From Propionispora vibrioides (GTDB lineage Bacteria; Bacillota; Negativicutes; Propionisporales; Propionisporaceae): 64,000 bases of DNA. Positions 28,132-37,726 of the stretch are shown here, piece by piece (within the stretch, counting starts at the first letter, position 1; each line of letters begins with the position of its first letter). The stretch spans positions 139,093 through 203,092 of the forward strand of contig NZ_FODY01000005.1 in NCBI RefSeq assembly GCF_900110485.1. The letters are read 5' to 3'. The notes beneath the pieces are model-generated. The model saw only the letters and a list, made by a program, of their open reading frames with translations. It was not told where the DNA came from and did no database searches. Made by a program: the position numbers and the translations under genes.

Positions 28132-28755
28132 TTATTCAATGGTGCTGACTTTTGACATATCCACTTGTGTTTTTACAACCAGATTTTTTACCTTGCTCAA
28201 ATCAAGAATTCCCTCTACCGTCTTGGTGTTGCCATTCGAATCCATGGCCGTCGTGTCCACCGTAATTTGCGGCACACCATTAACGATCTCTACTTTGGCC
28301 ACATAACCGCTGTATGTTGTTCCGGCGCTGTCTTTCCATTGAATAGTCTTGCCGGTAGGATCGGAAAGCAGTTGCACCGTCTTCCCATCACTGGACGTAG
28401 CCAGGAACGGTTCATCCACGATCAATTTCGGCTGCCCGTTTACCATCGACACGCCCTGCACCGTACCACCATGGACCTGTGAATCATCACCTGTCCAGGA
28501 AACCGTTTTACCGATCAGAGTGCTGGCCTGTGAGGTCAAGAGCGAAGAATTCATATTCTGCATTTGCTCCAGACTTGAAAACTGTGCCATTTGCGCAATA
28601 AAATCCTGATCACTGGTTGGATTTAAAGGATCTTGATTTTGTAATTGAGTAATTAGCAGTTTTAGAAAATCATCTTTCCCTAAAATATTACTTTTCCCAC
28701 TGGTTAATGCTGTTGTACTGGAAGTAGTTCCTGTAACATCAGAAACTGTCGACAT
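28132..28755 (-). CDS. flgD: Hook cap/scaffold protein FlgD
   Basis: A 207-residue hook assembly scaffold. The conserved N-terminus reads [20 protein letters not shown] with [16 protein letters not shown]. The C-terminal part is a Tudor/FN3-like beta region. It caps the growing hook while FlgE polymerises. Confidence 0.95.
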   Translation of the reverse strand: MSTVSDVTGTTSSTTALTSGKSNILGKDDFLKLLITQLQNQDPLNPTSDQDFIAQMAQFSSLEQMQNMNSSLLTSQASTLIGKTVSWTGDDSQVHGGTVQGVSMVNGQPKLIVDEPFLATSSDGKTVQLLSDPTGKTIQWKDSAGTTYSGYVAKVEIVNGVPQITVDTTAMDSNGNTKTVEGILDLSKVKNLVVKTQVDMSKVSTIE

Positions 28756-28781
28756 ATTGTAACCTCCCCTATCACACTATG

Positions 28782-30281
28782 TTAGACACGGTAATCAACT
28801 CCCGTATCACTTCCTGTCTGCTCGGCCTGCAGACTTTCCACGGTTGCGATGAAATCATCATCATTTTTTCGGTTTTTCAGTTTGATCACCGGCTGCTGCT
28901 GATTAGCCTGTTGTCCTCGCGAATCAAACTGGCTCAAACCGGCATATACGCCAACATTGTCCACTTTAATTCCCTGGCTGGCCATATCCTGCTTTAACTG
29001 TGGCAGCGAGTTCTCAATGATACCCCGTACCTCTGGATTATTGGTGTGGAACGAAGCCGTTACCTCACCATGCTCTACGGCAACACGCAACGTCAATTCG
29101 CCCAGATGTTCCGGCTTTAGCTTGATGACCATTTCCGAAGCATCGCTGTACGGAGTTTTGATCAGCTTGGCCTGTTCAACGATCTGTCCGCCAAGATTAT
29201 ACGGATCGGCAACCGGCTGCTGCGTATGAGCGGCAGTCTGAGTTGTTGTCGCGGCTTTAACCGTCTGTGAATCGGCTAATTGGGTAAACACAGCTGATAC
29301 AGTATTATTCTTGACGCTCAGATCTGGCACATCTTCCGTCTGGTGCTTAGTTCCATCCGAAAATGCCGTTTGTTCCTCCGGCTGTCCCTGGTTCATCCCC
29401 TGTTGTGCTTCACCTTGCACCGAACTGGGCACAGGTTGCACTGCAGGTTCCTGTGCTTGAGCATGCGGCACCGGCTGCGGTTGTTCTGTCCCTTTGACGA
29501 AAGATTTGTTGTCAATCGTACTCATAACATGAACGGTTTGCACCGGAAAATCCACACGAGTCGACGCTGTTTGGGCTTTTGCCGCATCGACTGCAACTGC
29601 TGCTTTTTCATCACCAACAGGCAATACAACAGCTTGCGTGCCGGCATCGGTTTTCTCCGGTTTCGCCGGATTCGTCAGATTTTGTTGAATGACCTCGGCA
29701 AAAGACTGAGGTTGAGTTGCTGTCGCAGTAACTGTCGGCTTATCCTTATCTGTTGCAGCCACGGCTTGAGTTCCTTCTGTCGTTGGCGCCACCAGCGGTT
29801 CAACGGTAATGACCGGTTCCTGTTTCGCAACAACAACAGCGGTTTTAGTTTCTCCGGTAGTCGCTGCTCCAACGGCATCGGTTCCAGCCGTGGTTGCAGT
29901 CGGTTGAACCGGCAGCATCGGCAATACCAATCCCATTAAAGCAACAGCTGCCTGCTCTTTGCCAGCATCCGAACTATCCGTTGGCGCTGCAGTCTCAGTT
30001 TCTTCCGGCGCAGCAGAGCCGGCTTTACCGGTATTTCCTTCGCCAGACACTGCATTCGCTGTTGTCACAGCTAACTGTGTTAAAAAGGCCAATTGGGCTA
30101 ATCCTGAGGGCACCGCTGTTTTCTGACCGGTATCGGCATCCTTTACCGTCGCATTTTGCAGCATACCGGCAAAGGCATTTCCCTGGCTTGCACCGGTTCC
30201 AGAACTTGCCTGATTTCCCGCCGGCATGGCCTGTTGCGGTGCAGCGGCGGTTCCTGGCAGTACGTTTATGGTCGCTTCCAT
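28782..30281 (-). CDS. fliK: Hook-length control protein FliK
   Basis: A 499-residue protein with a long low-complexity ruler rich in Ala, Thr, Gln and Pro (residues 1-370), then the compact C-terminal domain with MVIKLKPEHLGELTLRVAVE and IENSLPQLKQDMASQGIKV, which talks to FlhB. The ATG at 30281 has AAAGGAGGTG 8 nt upstream; a longer frame lacks such a site. Confidence 0.95.
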   Translation of the reverse strand: MEATINVLPGTAAAPQQAMPAGNQASSGTGASQGNAFAGMLQNATVKDADTGQKTAVPSGLAQLAFLTQLAVTTANAVSGEGNTGKAGSAAPEETETAAPTDSSDAGKEQAAVALMGLVLPMLPVQPTATTAGTDAVGAATTGETKTAVVVAKQEPVITVEPLVAPTTEGTQAVAATDKDKPTVTATATQPQSFAEVIQQNLTNPAKPEKTDAGTQAVVLPVGDEKAAVAVDAAKAQTASTRVDFPVQTVHVMSTIDNKSFVKGTEQPQPVPHAQAQEPAVQPVPSSVQGEAQQGMNQGQPEEQTAFSDGTKHQTEDVPDLSVKNNTVSAVFTQLADSQTVKAATTTQTAAHTQQPVADPYNLGGQIVEQAKLIKTPYSDASEMVIKLKPEHLGELTLRVAVEHGEVTASFHTNNPEVRGIIENSLPQLKQDMASQGIKVDNVGVYAGLSQFDSRGQQANQQQPVIKLKNRKNDDDFIATVESLQAEQTGSDTGVDYRV

Positions 30282-30316
30282 GATTTGTTCACCTCCTTTC
30301 GCAGCTTTATATATGA

Positions 30317-30979
30317 TCAAAGGACGGTGTCTTTCCGGCCTTTAAACATCTGATCGGTCAGATTGGCCGCCCGCTGAGCATCAAACTTGGCCAATACCTG
30401 TGCTGCCTGATCTTCCTCCATTTTATTCAATATGGCAATAATGGTGGAATCATCCAATTGCTTCATAATGGCAGCCGCTTCATCGGGTTTCATATTGCCG
30501 TAGAACCGGGCCAGTTTCCCTGCCCGTTTAGCTTCTTCCTGCTGTCGGGCCTTTTCCAGCTTCTCCTTATCCAGCAAAGCCTTGGCCGGATCAACGGCAG
30601 CGGGTGGTTGAACAGCAGGCGGCTGGACATTCTGACTGTCCGGCTGCGGTTCCTTGACCGGTTCCTGCGGCGTCACCGGTGGCTGTTCGGTACTTGTCTG
30701 TTCTTCATCCACTGTCTCAAAGTTTGTTTTAGGCTGTTCGAAATAATGACCGATCAACGGATATTTATCAAGTCCCCACTGGCTTGCAATGTGCTGCAAA
30801 TCAAAGATTTTAAAATACACCCCGGCCGCAAAAGCAGCGCTTGCCAGCATAAGTAAGACTAAAAGTAAGGCAATCAGCTTAAACACACTGACAAACCTTT
30901 TCTTTTTTTGTACAGGTTCCGCCATCTCTTGCTTGGTCTCTTGTTTTATTTTTTGCTTGGTCTTGTCGGCCACACTCAT
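30317..30979 (-). CDS. MotE/YlxF-type protein with MgtE-N-like domain
   Basis: A 220-residue single-pass protein: basic N-terminus, transmembrane segment (about 33-54), Pro/Gln-rich linker, coiled coil, and a C-terminal MgtE_N-like helical domain (FYGNMKPDEAAAIMKQLDD, IAILNKMEEDQAAQVL). This matches the YlxF family of Bacillus flagellar operons and MotE, a chaperone of the stator protein MotC in Sinorhizobium. Either the ATG at 30979 or the preceding GTG may be used. A MITE-like repeat lies just upstream. Confidence 0.85.
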   Translation of the reverse strand: MSVADKTKQKIKQETKQEMAEPVQKKKRFVSVFKLIALLLVLLMLASAAFAAGVYFKIFDLQHIASQWGLDKYPLIGHYFEQPKTNFETVDEEQTSTEQPPVTPQEPVKEPQPDSQNVQPPAVQPPAAVDPAKALLDKEKLEKARQQEEAKRAGKLARFYGNMKPDEAAAIMKQLDDSTIIAILNKMEEDQAAQVLAKFDAQRAANLTDQMFKGRKDTVL

Positions 30980-30991
30980 CACCAGCTTTCC

Positions 30992-31135
30992 TAGGGCGTG
31001 TTGATAAATTGTTCATTACTCGTCTTCCGGCGGCTTTTCCGCCGTACTGCGTTAAATTTCCTTGAAATACATCCGGTATTCCAGCGAGAAATTCGCTCGA
31101 AATCCGAACAGTTCAACTCATGCCAACATGCCCTA
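30992..31135. repeat. MITE-like long inverted repeat, copy R2
   Basis: Ends TAGGGCGTGTTG and CAACATGCCCTA are inverted copies, with TA at both outer ends. Similarity of the arms extends about 30 bp. It sits in the flagellar cluster between the transglycosylase stop and the motE-like start, and could fold into a long hairpin in the operon mRNA. Confidence 0.7.
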
Positions 31136-31158
31136 AAGGGAAAATATCTTAACGGTTA

Positions 31159-31719
31159 TTATTGATTATAAAGCGATAATACCTTAGATACGTAATTTTG
31201 CGTTTCACGGTACGGCGGTACGCCACCATAGTTTTTTACCGCCTGCGGTCCTGCATTGTAAGCAGCCAGAGCTTTTCTGGCATCTCCCTGAAACATGGTT
31301 AGCAGGTCTTTTAAATAGTGCACCCCGCCGTCGATATTCTCCCGGGGATCGGAAAGATTCCGTACGCCCAGTGCCTTAGCGGTATCCGGCATCAACTGCA
31401 TAACACCGACAGCCCCCGCCGGTGAAACGGCATCAGCGGTCAGGCCCGATTCGACTGTAGCCACAGCGGTGGCCAGTTTAGGGTCCACACCGTACTTAGT
31501 CGCCGCGGCATAGATCATACCTTCCAAGGAAGCAGCCGGTACGTTCTTCCAAGCGCTGGCTGAAGACGCCGATTGGACGGCCGTAGCCTTTTCGCCGGAA
31601 GACAGTTGATTGTTCGCCGTTTTCATATAATCGGCGAAATTGCTTTCCTCTGTCGGATTTGGTGCAAATCGTTTTTCAATTGCGGCAATCCGCTGTAAAA
31701 CGCTGCTGATCCCATCCAT
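31159..31719 (-). CDS. Lytic transglycosylase (SLT domain) of the flagellar cluster
   Basis: A 186-residue protein without a clear signal peptide. The SLT domain spans about residues 62-186: catalytic Glu E90 in ATVESGL, SPAGAVGVMQLMPDTAKALG, and ALAAYNAGPQAVKNYGG. Its place between fliJ and the motE-like gene suggests it opens peptidoglycan for the rod or hook. Lack of a signal sequence suggests export through the flagellar apparatus itself, as with FlgJ-type muramidases; that is inference. Confidence 0.93.
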   Translation of the reverse strand: MDGISSVLQRIAAIEKRFAPNPTEESNFADYMKTANNQLSSGEKATAVQSASSASAWKNVPAASLEGMIYAAATKYGVDPKLATAVATVESGLTADAVSPAGAVGVMQLMPDTAKALGVRNLSDPRENIDGGVHYLKDLLTMFQGDARKALAAYNAGPQAVKNYGGVPPYRETQNYVSKVLSLYNQ

Positions 31720-31727
31720 CCTTATCC

Positions 31728-32174
31728 TTAGCTCCCCCGTAAGAAAATTTGTGTGCCCATTTCATCCAGTTCTTTTTGTTCTTCCCGCAGTAGTTCCAGC
31801 CGGTATTCGGCCAGCCTCTTTTTTCGCAGGTTTTCTACTACTTTATAGCTTTTTACCGCTTCCTCCAATTCTTTCATCGCAGCCTGGCGTTTAGCTTCCG
31901 CCGTGGCTACACGGTTAGCGGCTTCCGTAATTTGTTCCTTTAGTCTGTCGAAATAATTGCTGAAAAGTAACAGCGAGTCCACCGTCAGGCCCTTGCGGCG
32001 CTGAAAATTCTTGAACTCTAAAAGCTGTGCTTGCTCTTCCTGTTCCAGACCCATCAGCAGTTCCTGCTCCCGCTGCAGTTCGCTGCAAGCTTCCATAAAC
32101 CGCAGTTGTGCTTCTTCCTGCTTCATTTTCCGGAAATTAAGCAATGCCTCTAAACGGAACTGAAATCGTTTCAT
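31728..32174 (-). CDS. fliJ: Flagellar export chaperone FliJ
   Basis: A 148-residue coiled-coil protein (MKRFQFRLEALLNFRKMKQE and onward), the FliJ stalk that contacts the FliI hexamer and FlhA. The ATG at 32174 follows GGGAGTG; the upstream in-frame GTG lies inside the ribosome site. It stands 50 nt after fliI. Confidence 0.93.
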   Translation of the reverse strand: MKRFQFRLEALLNFRKMKQEEAQLRFMEACSELQREQELLMGLEQEEQAQLLEFKNFQRRKGLTVDSLLLFSNYFDRLKEQITEAANRVATAEAKRQAAMKELEEAVKSYKVVENLRKKRLAEYRLELLREEQKELDEMGTQIFLRGS

Positions 32175-32224
32175 TACTGTCACTCCCAGTCGCTACCGGC
32201 TTGAAGCCTCAGGCAACAGAAGGT

Positions 32225-33544
32225 TTATCCCGCCAGTTGCCGCAGCCGCTCCACCGCTTCCGTCAGTGTGGTTTGCTCATAAACACTTTGTCTTAGAAAT
32301 TCGTTAATACCGCCAATCATTTGCACGGCTTTATCAATATTGGCATTACTGCCATGAGCGTAGGCACCGATGTTGATCAGATCTTCCGCCTCGCGGTACG
32401 TAGCCAGAAGGGACCTGATCTTCTGTGCCGCGGCATAATGCTCGCTGCTTGCAATTTCCATCATTACCCGGCTTACACTGTGCAGTACGTCAATCGCCGG
32501 GTAATGGTTCTGTGCCGCAATATTGCGGGAAAGCACGATATGGCCGTCCAAAATACTGCGCACCGCATCGGCAATTGGTTCATTCATATCATCACCATCT
32601 ACCAATACGGTATAAATGCCGGTAATCGAGCCCTTCTCACCCGGACCGGATCGCTCCAGCAGTTTGGGCAATGTCGCAAATACGGAGGGCGTATAGCCTC
32701 TGGTTGCCGGTGGTTCGCCAATAGTCAGCCCGACTTCACGCTGCGCCATAGCAAACCGGGTAACCGAATCCATCATCAGCATGACATTAGCGCCCTGGTC
32801 ACGAAAATATTCCGCAATGGCCGTAGCCGTCATGGCGCCTTTTATTCTGACTAAAGCGGGTTGATCAGAGGTAGCTACCACCACAACCGAGCGTTTTAAT
32901 CCTTCCTCGCCCAAATCGCGTTCAATAAACTCCCGGACTTCCCGGCCCCGCTCGCCTACCAGCGCAATCACGCTGATATCGGCTTCGGTATTTCTGGCAA
33001 CCATGCCCAGCAGCGTACTTTTTCCTACACCGCTGCCGGCCATAATTCCAACCCGCTGACCGCAGCCAAGAGTCAGCAAACCGTCAATAGCGCGGACGCC
33101 GACCGAAAGATTAGCGTGAATTCGGCTGCGTGAAAGAGGTGGCGGCGGACTGGCGTGAAGCGGGTATTCCAAATCACCTTCGATGGGTCCCTTGCCATCC
33201 ATCGGATTGCCAATACCGTCCAGAACCCGGCCCAACAGCTTCCGTCCCACCGGAACGCTGAGTGACCGACCGGCCGATACAACCTCACAGCCCGGTCCTA
33301 ACCCCTGCATCTCGCCAATCGGCATCAGCAGCACCCGGTTTTGGCGAAAACCGACAACCTCCGCCGGAACAGGCTGTCCGCCGGAACGGGGATACACATA
33401 GCATAAATCCCCCAAACTGGCAGCAGGACCTTGCGCCTCAATCACCAGACCGATAATCTGGATGATCCGGCCATTCATTTTTATTGGATCGACGCTGTCA
33501 AGCGCCCGTAAGTATTTCTCAGAATTAAATATCATCATGGACAT
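32225..33544 (-). CDS. fliI: Flagellum-specific ATPase FliI
   Basis: A 439-residue homologue of the F1 beta subunit. Walker A is GSGVGKSTL, with VALVGERGREVREFIERDLG, MMDSVTRFAMAQREVGLTIG and the family signature GYTPSVFATLPKLLERSG. It unfolds and delivers export substrates. Its start (ATG at 33544, or two codons later) lies inside the end of fliH, so the pair is coupled. Confidence 0.96.
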   Translation of the reverse strand: MSMMIFNSEKYLRALDSVDPIKMNGRIIQIIGLVIEAQGPAASLGDLCYVYPRSGGQPVPAEVVGFRQNRVLLMPIGEMQGLGPGCEVVSAGRSLSVPVGRKLLGRVLDGIGNPMDGKGPIEGDLEYPLHASPPPPLSRSRIHANLSVGVRAIDGLLTLGCGQRVGIMAGSGVGKSTLLGMVARNTEADISVIALVGERGREVREFIERDLGEEGLKRSVVVVATSDQPALVRIKGAMTATAIAEYFRDQGANVMLMMDSVTRFAMAQREVGLTIGEPPATRGYTPSVFATLPKLLERSGPGEKGSITGIYTVLVDGDDMNEPIADAVRSILDGHIVLSRNIAAQNHYPAIDVLHSVSRVMMEIASSEHYAAAQKIRSLLATYREAEDLINIGAYAHGSNANIDKAVQMIGGINEFLRQSVYEQTTLTEAVERLRQLAG

Positions 33545-34299
33545 ACATCCTGTAACACTTTTATTAAAGCTTCCAGTTGTGCATCAATTCTGGCGTCGAC
33601 TGTACCACAGGGAGTGTCAACAACGCAACCTCCCACCGATACGGTATGATCAGCCAGAACGGTGAGCGCCTGTTCCCGGCCGAGCATTGCCTGTAAATCC
33701 CGGCGGGCCTGCAACACCAAATCGTAATCCTCCGGATGAATGCGTACAGTTACCTGTTCCTGGTCGCACACTTTTTCCAACGCCGCCTTGACGATAGGGA
33801 GGACTACCATAGGGTTTTCCTCAATTTCCCGGGCAAGCACCTTGCGCAAGACCGTTACCGTAACTTCCACAATCTGACGTTCCGCAGCCAAAACAGCATT
33901 TATTCTTTCCTGCTCCGCCAGTTGTACCATATGCTCAGCCTTTGCGGCAGCCGCCTGAACCTGCTCTTGCATCAGTTGTGCCGCAGCGGTTTTTCCTTCC
34001 TCCAGACCCTGCTGATAGCCTTGTTGATGGCCGCTCTGCATTCCTTCCTCTCGGGCCGTTTGGCGGAGCTGCTCGGCTGTCAGCCTGGCTTCCGCCAGCA
34101 ATGCATCAGCCTGCTGTCGTGCCTGGGCAAGCCTTTCCTCCGCCTGCTCTCTGGCCGCCTTCGCTTCCTGCTCCCATTGCCGCCAGTCTTCCGGCACCAC
34201 CGTTTCCGCCAGTGACTTATTATCCTTTTCTTCCGACGGAAGCTTACCGACGATAACCGGCAAGTCATGCAGCGCTACGCATTTAATAATCTTAGGCAA
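33535..34299 (-). CDS. fliH: Flagellar export regulator FliH
   Basis: A 254-residue protein with a Gln/Ala/Glu-rich helical middle including a short glycine-spaced stretch (GMQSGHQQGYQQGLEEGKTA) typical of FliH, and a C-terminal domain (VTVRIHPEDYDLVLQ, GGCVVDTPCGTVDARID) that binds FliI. The start is a TTG at 34299, overlapping the fliG stop, with AAGGGG 9 nt upstream inside fliG. No ATG fits better. Confidence 0.92.
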   Translation of the reverse strand: MPKIIKCVALHDLPVIVGKLPSEEKDNKSLAETVVPEDWRQWEQEAKAAREQAEERLAQARQQADALLAEARLTAEQLRQTAREEGMQSGHQQGYQQGLEEGKTAAAQLMQEQVQAAAAKAEHMVQLAEQERINAVLAAERQIVEVTVTVLRKVLAREIEENPMVVLPIVKAALEKVCDQEQVTVRIHPEDYDLVLQARRDLQAMLGREQALTVLADHTVSVGGCVVDTPCGTVDARIDAQLEALIKVLQDVCP

Positions 34300-35302
34300 T
34301 AATCTCGTCCCCTTTGCCGCGTGAAACAATAATTTCACCAGACTCTTCGAGACGGCGGATTACATTAACAACCTTCTGCTGTGCCTCTTCGACGTCACGA
34401 ATACGGACAGGACCCATATATTCGATTTCTTCCCGCAGCATTTCGGACGCTCTTTTCGACATGTTTTTATATACTTTGCCAGACACTTCACTTGACGAGG
34501 CTTTAAGAGCCATCGCCAAATCCTTGGAATCGATTTCACGCAGCACCAACTGCAGTGAACGGTCGTCCAAGAGAACAATATCTTCGAATACGAACATCCG
34601 CCTTTTGATTTCCTCGGCCAGTTCCGGATTTTGGACTTCCAGGTTCTCGATAATCGTCCGTTCGGTAGTACGATCGACGCGATTCAAGACCTCGACAATG
34701 GAATCCACACCGCCGGCCGCCGTGAAATCCTGGGTTACCAGCGAGGAAAGTTTCCGTTCCAGTATCCGTTCCACGTCTTTTAAAATATCCGGCGTGGTCC
34801 TGTCCATGGTGGCAATTCGCTTGGCTACGTCTACCTGCCGTTCCGGCGGTAAAGCCGAAATGATAGCAGCCGACTGATCAGGCAGCAAATAAGCCATAAT
34901 CAAAGCAATCGTCTGGGGATGTTCATTTTGGATAAAATTCAGTAATTGCGCCGGATCGGTCTTTCTGGCGAAATCAAAGGGCCTGATCTGCAAACTGGAT
35001 GTCAGACGGTTAATAATCGATACCGCCTTTTCCGCTCCTAGTGCCTTTTCCAACACTTCACGGGCATAATCAAGACCGCCGGAAGATAGGTACTCCTTAG
35101 CAAGCGCCAATTGGTGAAACTCCGCCAACACGGCTTCCTTCTGTTCCGGCGTTATTTTCCGCTGACTGGCAATCTCCAAGGTCAGTTTTTCAATTTCATC
35201 TTCCCGCAAATGTTTAAAAACCTGTGCGGACAAATCAGGACCGAGTGTGATCAACAAGACGGCTGCCTTTTGTTTATTTGTCAATTCATTAGATTGATAC
35301 AT
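34292..35302 (-). CDS. fliG: Flagellar motor switch protein FliG
   Basis: A 336-residue rotor protein. N-terminal domain (KQKAAVLLITLGPDLSAQVF), middle domain with NEHPQTIALIMAYL, and the torque helix domain at the C-terminus (LDDRSLQLVLREIDSKDLAM, with KNMSKRASEMLREEIE). The charged residues that contact the stator are in place. ATG at 35302 preceded by AGGAGG. Confidence 0.97.
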   Translation of the reverse strand: MYQSNELTNKQKAAVLLITLGPDLSAQVFKHLREDEIEKLTLEIASQRKITPEQKEAVLAEFHQLALAKEYLSSGGLDYAREVLEKALGAEKAVSIINRLTSSLQIRPFDFARKTDPAQLLNFIQNEHPQTIALIMAYLLPDQSAAIISALPPERQVDVAKRIATMDRTTPDILKDVERILERKLSSLVTQDFTAAGGVDSIVEVLNRVDRTTERTIIENLEVQNPELAEEIKRRMFVFEDIVLLDDRSLQLVLREIDSKDLAMALKASSSEVSGKVYKNMSKRASEMLREEIEYMGPVRIRDVEEAQQKVVNVIRRLEESGEIIVSRGKGDEIIA

Positions 35303-35323
35303 TGGTCTCACCCTCCTGTCCTG

Positions 35324-36871
35324 CTATTCTTCACTCAGCCAAGCTTTGATCAACTGTGCCACATCGTCGGGGTTGGTCTTAGCCATTTTAGCAATCAGTT
35401 CCTGGCGTTCCAGTTTTTCTTTTTCCTGCGGGGTCAATTCAGACTCTGCCATTTCAGCCTGTTCCAGCGTTGCAAGCTGCGACTCCTGGAGGGCCTCCAG
35501 CATTTCCGCTTCCTGACGCTGCTGTTTCTTGCGGGCGAAATAAGCCCGTACACCAAGCAATATGATAATCAAAGCGATTACAGCCAGGCCGATCTTTATC
35601 CATAGGTTCTGCCGCTGAGCGGCTTCTTCCGCCAAACGTTCGCGGTCAGCCATGTCGGTATTGAAGGCGATGCTTTCTACCGACACCATATCACCCCGGG
35701 CCGGATTGATACCGATGGCCGAGGAAACAGTCTTAGCAATGCTGTCTTGCTGCGCCTTGTTCAGGCTGGCGTCAACCAGTACGGCGACTGTCAGGCGTTT
35801 AATGGCCCCCGGCGCTGCAACAACCTTTTCCTTGGTTTCATTAATTTCGTAGTTCTTTATGGAATCTTTCTTTTCATAATTTGACTGTGTGTTATTGCCG
35901 GTCACATAACCGGGAATATTGGTCGTCGTCCCTGGAACACCGCCCGGTGTCGAAGCCGTCCCCTGATAGCGTTCATTAGTATCCTGGGAGCTACGGATAA
36001 TACCTTTATCATCTACAACCGGTTCATAAACTTGCTTGTCCACCGTATGCTGATCAAAGGTCAGTTCCACATTAACTCTGGCAGCGGCTTTTCCTGGTCC
36101 AAGCACCTGGTCAAGCAGTGAATCCAGATTCTTCTGCAGGTCATCCTGCATCTTCCGCGTCATTTCAAGTTGAGTCATTGAACCGGAACCGGGCATGTTC
36201 GATTCGTCCTGCTGATCATTGAGCACATGCGCGTAATTATCTACCACGGTAATATTTTCCGGCTTCAAACCCTGAATACTGTGGGCCGCCAAATTGACAA
36301 TGCCTTTTACCTGTTCCTTGGTCAATTGCGCTGACGGACGCAGTTTAACCATAATCGAAGCGGTCGCCGGTTTTTCGTTCTTTTTATATAAGCTGTCCTC
36401 CGGCAAAACAATATGAACTCTGGCCTTTTCCACTTCGTCCATCTGTTCTATCGTCCGCGTTAATTCTCCTTGCAAGGCCTGTAACAGATATACTTTGTTT
36501 TGAAATTCCGTTACACCGAACTTATTTTGATCGAATATTTCAAATCCCTTATTGCCGCGCGGTAAACCCAGACTGGCTAACTCTAAGCGAACACGATGCA
36601 CATCTTTAGCAGAAACTAAAATAGCCGTACCGTTAGCATTTTCCTGTGGTTCAAAAGAAACTTTCATTTCCTTTAATTTAGCAGCAACTTCACCTGCATC
36701 TTTGGCTTCCATATTGGTAAATAAAGGTACCATGTCCGGTTTGGAGCCCCACCAATAACTCCAGGACAAAATCAATATAAAGATCAGCACTGCTGAACCA
36801 ATAATTGCATACCTTTGTCTTTTCCCGATATTTTGCCATAAGCGCAGAGACTGTTCTTTCCAGTCGGCCAT
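35324..36871 (-). CDS. fliF: Flagellar MS-ring protein FliF
   Basis: A 515-residue protein with transmembrane segments at about 25-43 and 425-445, flanking the large periplasmic ring domains (YscJ-like fold from about residue 50: PLFTNMEAKDAGEVAAKLKE). The C-terminal cytoplasmic tail (LTPQEKEKLERQELI, DDVAQLIKAWLSEE) binds FliG. ATG at 36871 with GGGTGGAG ahead. Confidence 0.96.
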   Translation of the reverse strand: MADWKEQSLRLWQNIGKRQRYAIIGSAVLIFILILSWSYWWGSKPDMVPLFTNMEAKDAGEVAAKLKEMKVSFEPQENANGTAILVSAKDVHRVRLELASLGLPRGNKGFEIFDQNKFGVTEFQNKVYLLQALQGELTRTIEQMDEVEKARVHIVLPEDSLYKKNEKPATASIMVKLRPSAQLTKEQVKGIVNLAAHSIQGLKPENITVVDNYAHVLNDQQDESNMPGSGSMTQLEMTRKMQDDLQKNLDSLLDQVLGPGKAAARVNVELTFDQHTVDKQVYEPVVDDKGIIRSSQDTNERYQGTASTPGGVPGTTTNIPGYVTGNNTQSNYEKKDSIKNYEINETKEKVVAAPGAIKRLTVAVLVDASLNKAQQDSIAKTVSSAIGINPARGDMVSVESIAFNTDMADRERLAEEAAQRQNLWIKIGLAVIALIIILLGVRAYFARKKQQRQEAEMLEALQESQLATLEQAEMAESELTPQEKEKLERQELIAKMAKTNPDDVAQLIKAWLSEE

Positions 36872-36973
36872 GGTCTCCACCCTTTCAAGCGACACTGAAC
36901 GTTACATATTTAATATTTCCTACAACTTGCCGGACAACCGGCAGTATTGATTGGCATATTCCCTGAACTTCGC

Positions 36974-37270
36974 TTATACCTGCATTCTCATAACTTCCTG
37001 ATAGGCGTCCACAATCTTGTTGCGCACCTGCATCGTCAATTGTAAAGCTACACTGGCTTTTTCCGTCGCAATCACAACCTGCGATACATCCTGCAGCTTA
37101 CCTGCCGCCAAATCAACGGAAGCCTGATTGGCACTATTCTGAAGTTCATTCACATTATTCAGTGCGTCGGATAACAACTGGCCAAAACTTTTGTCCCCAC
37201 TGGCCGGCAAAACGGCATCAGAGGTCAGCCGCGACCCTACAGGCATCAATTTTATTGGTTCTATCCGCAT
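36974..37270 (-). CDS. fliE: Flagellar hook-basal body protein FliE
   Basis: A 98-residue adaptor between MS ring and rod. The conserved C-terminal half reads VSVALQLTMQVRNKIVDAYQ EVMRMQV (broken here for length). ATG with GGAGG 7 nt ahead, 12 nt after flgC. Confidence 0.95.
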   Translation of the reverse strand: MRIEPIKLMPVGSRLTSDAVLPASGDKSFGQLLSDALNNVNELQNSANQASVDLAAGKLQDVSQVVIATEKASVALQLTMQVRNKIVDAYQEVMRMQV

Positions 37271-37282
37271 GAATGTTCCTCC

Positions 37283-37726
37283 CTATTTTCCAATTTCCAA
37301 CGCTTTCAACGCCATGCTTTTTGCCGAATTAACAGCCGTTACATTCGCCTCATAGGCTCTTGTCGCGGTAATCATATCCACCATTTCTGTAACAATATTC
37401 ACATTCGGCATTTCCACATAGCCCGACTGATTGGCATCCGGATGATGCGGATCATACACCATGCGAGTGGGAGAATCGTCTTCAGTGATGCCTACCACTT
37501 TCACCCCGTCACCAGCCCCATCCCCCATCTCTTTGGATAAAAGCTGGCTGAATGAAGCTTGCTCCGAACGAGGCTCAAATACTACCAGTTGCCGGCGGTA
37601 CGGGCCACCCTTGGCCGTACGGGTTGTGTTGGCATTGGCAATGTTATTGGAAATAACGTCCATTCTAAGACGTTCGGCGGTTAGGCCCGATGCTGCCGAA
37701 TCAATGGCCCCAAACATTCCCATCAC
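37283..37726 (-). CDS. flgC: Flagellar proximal rod protein FlgC
   Basis: A 147-residue rod protein with the N-terminal helix and NNIANANTTRT motif, the FlgC-type YVEMPNVNIVTEMVDMI segment and a C-terminal helix (RAYEANVTAVNSAKSMALKA). Start GTG at 37726 overlapping the flgB stop region, or the ATG directly after it. Confidence 0.96.
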   Translation of the reverse strand: MMGMFGAIDSAASGLTAERLRMDVISNNIANANTTRTAKGGPYRRQLVVFEPRSEQASFSQLLSKEMGDGAGDGVKVVGITEDDSPTRMVYDPHHPDANQSGYVEMPNVNIVTEMVDMITATRAYEANVTAVNSAKSMALKALEIGK

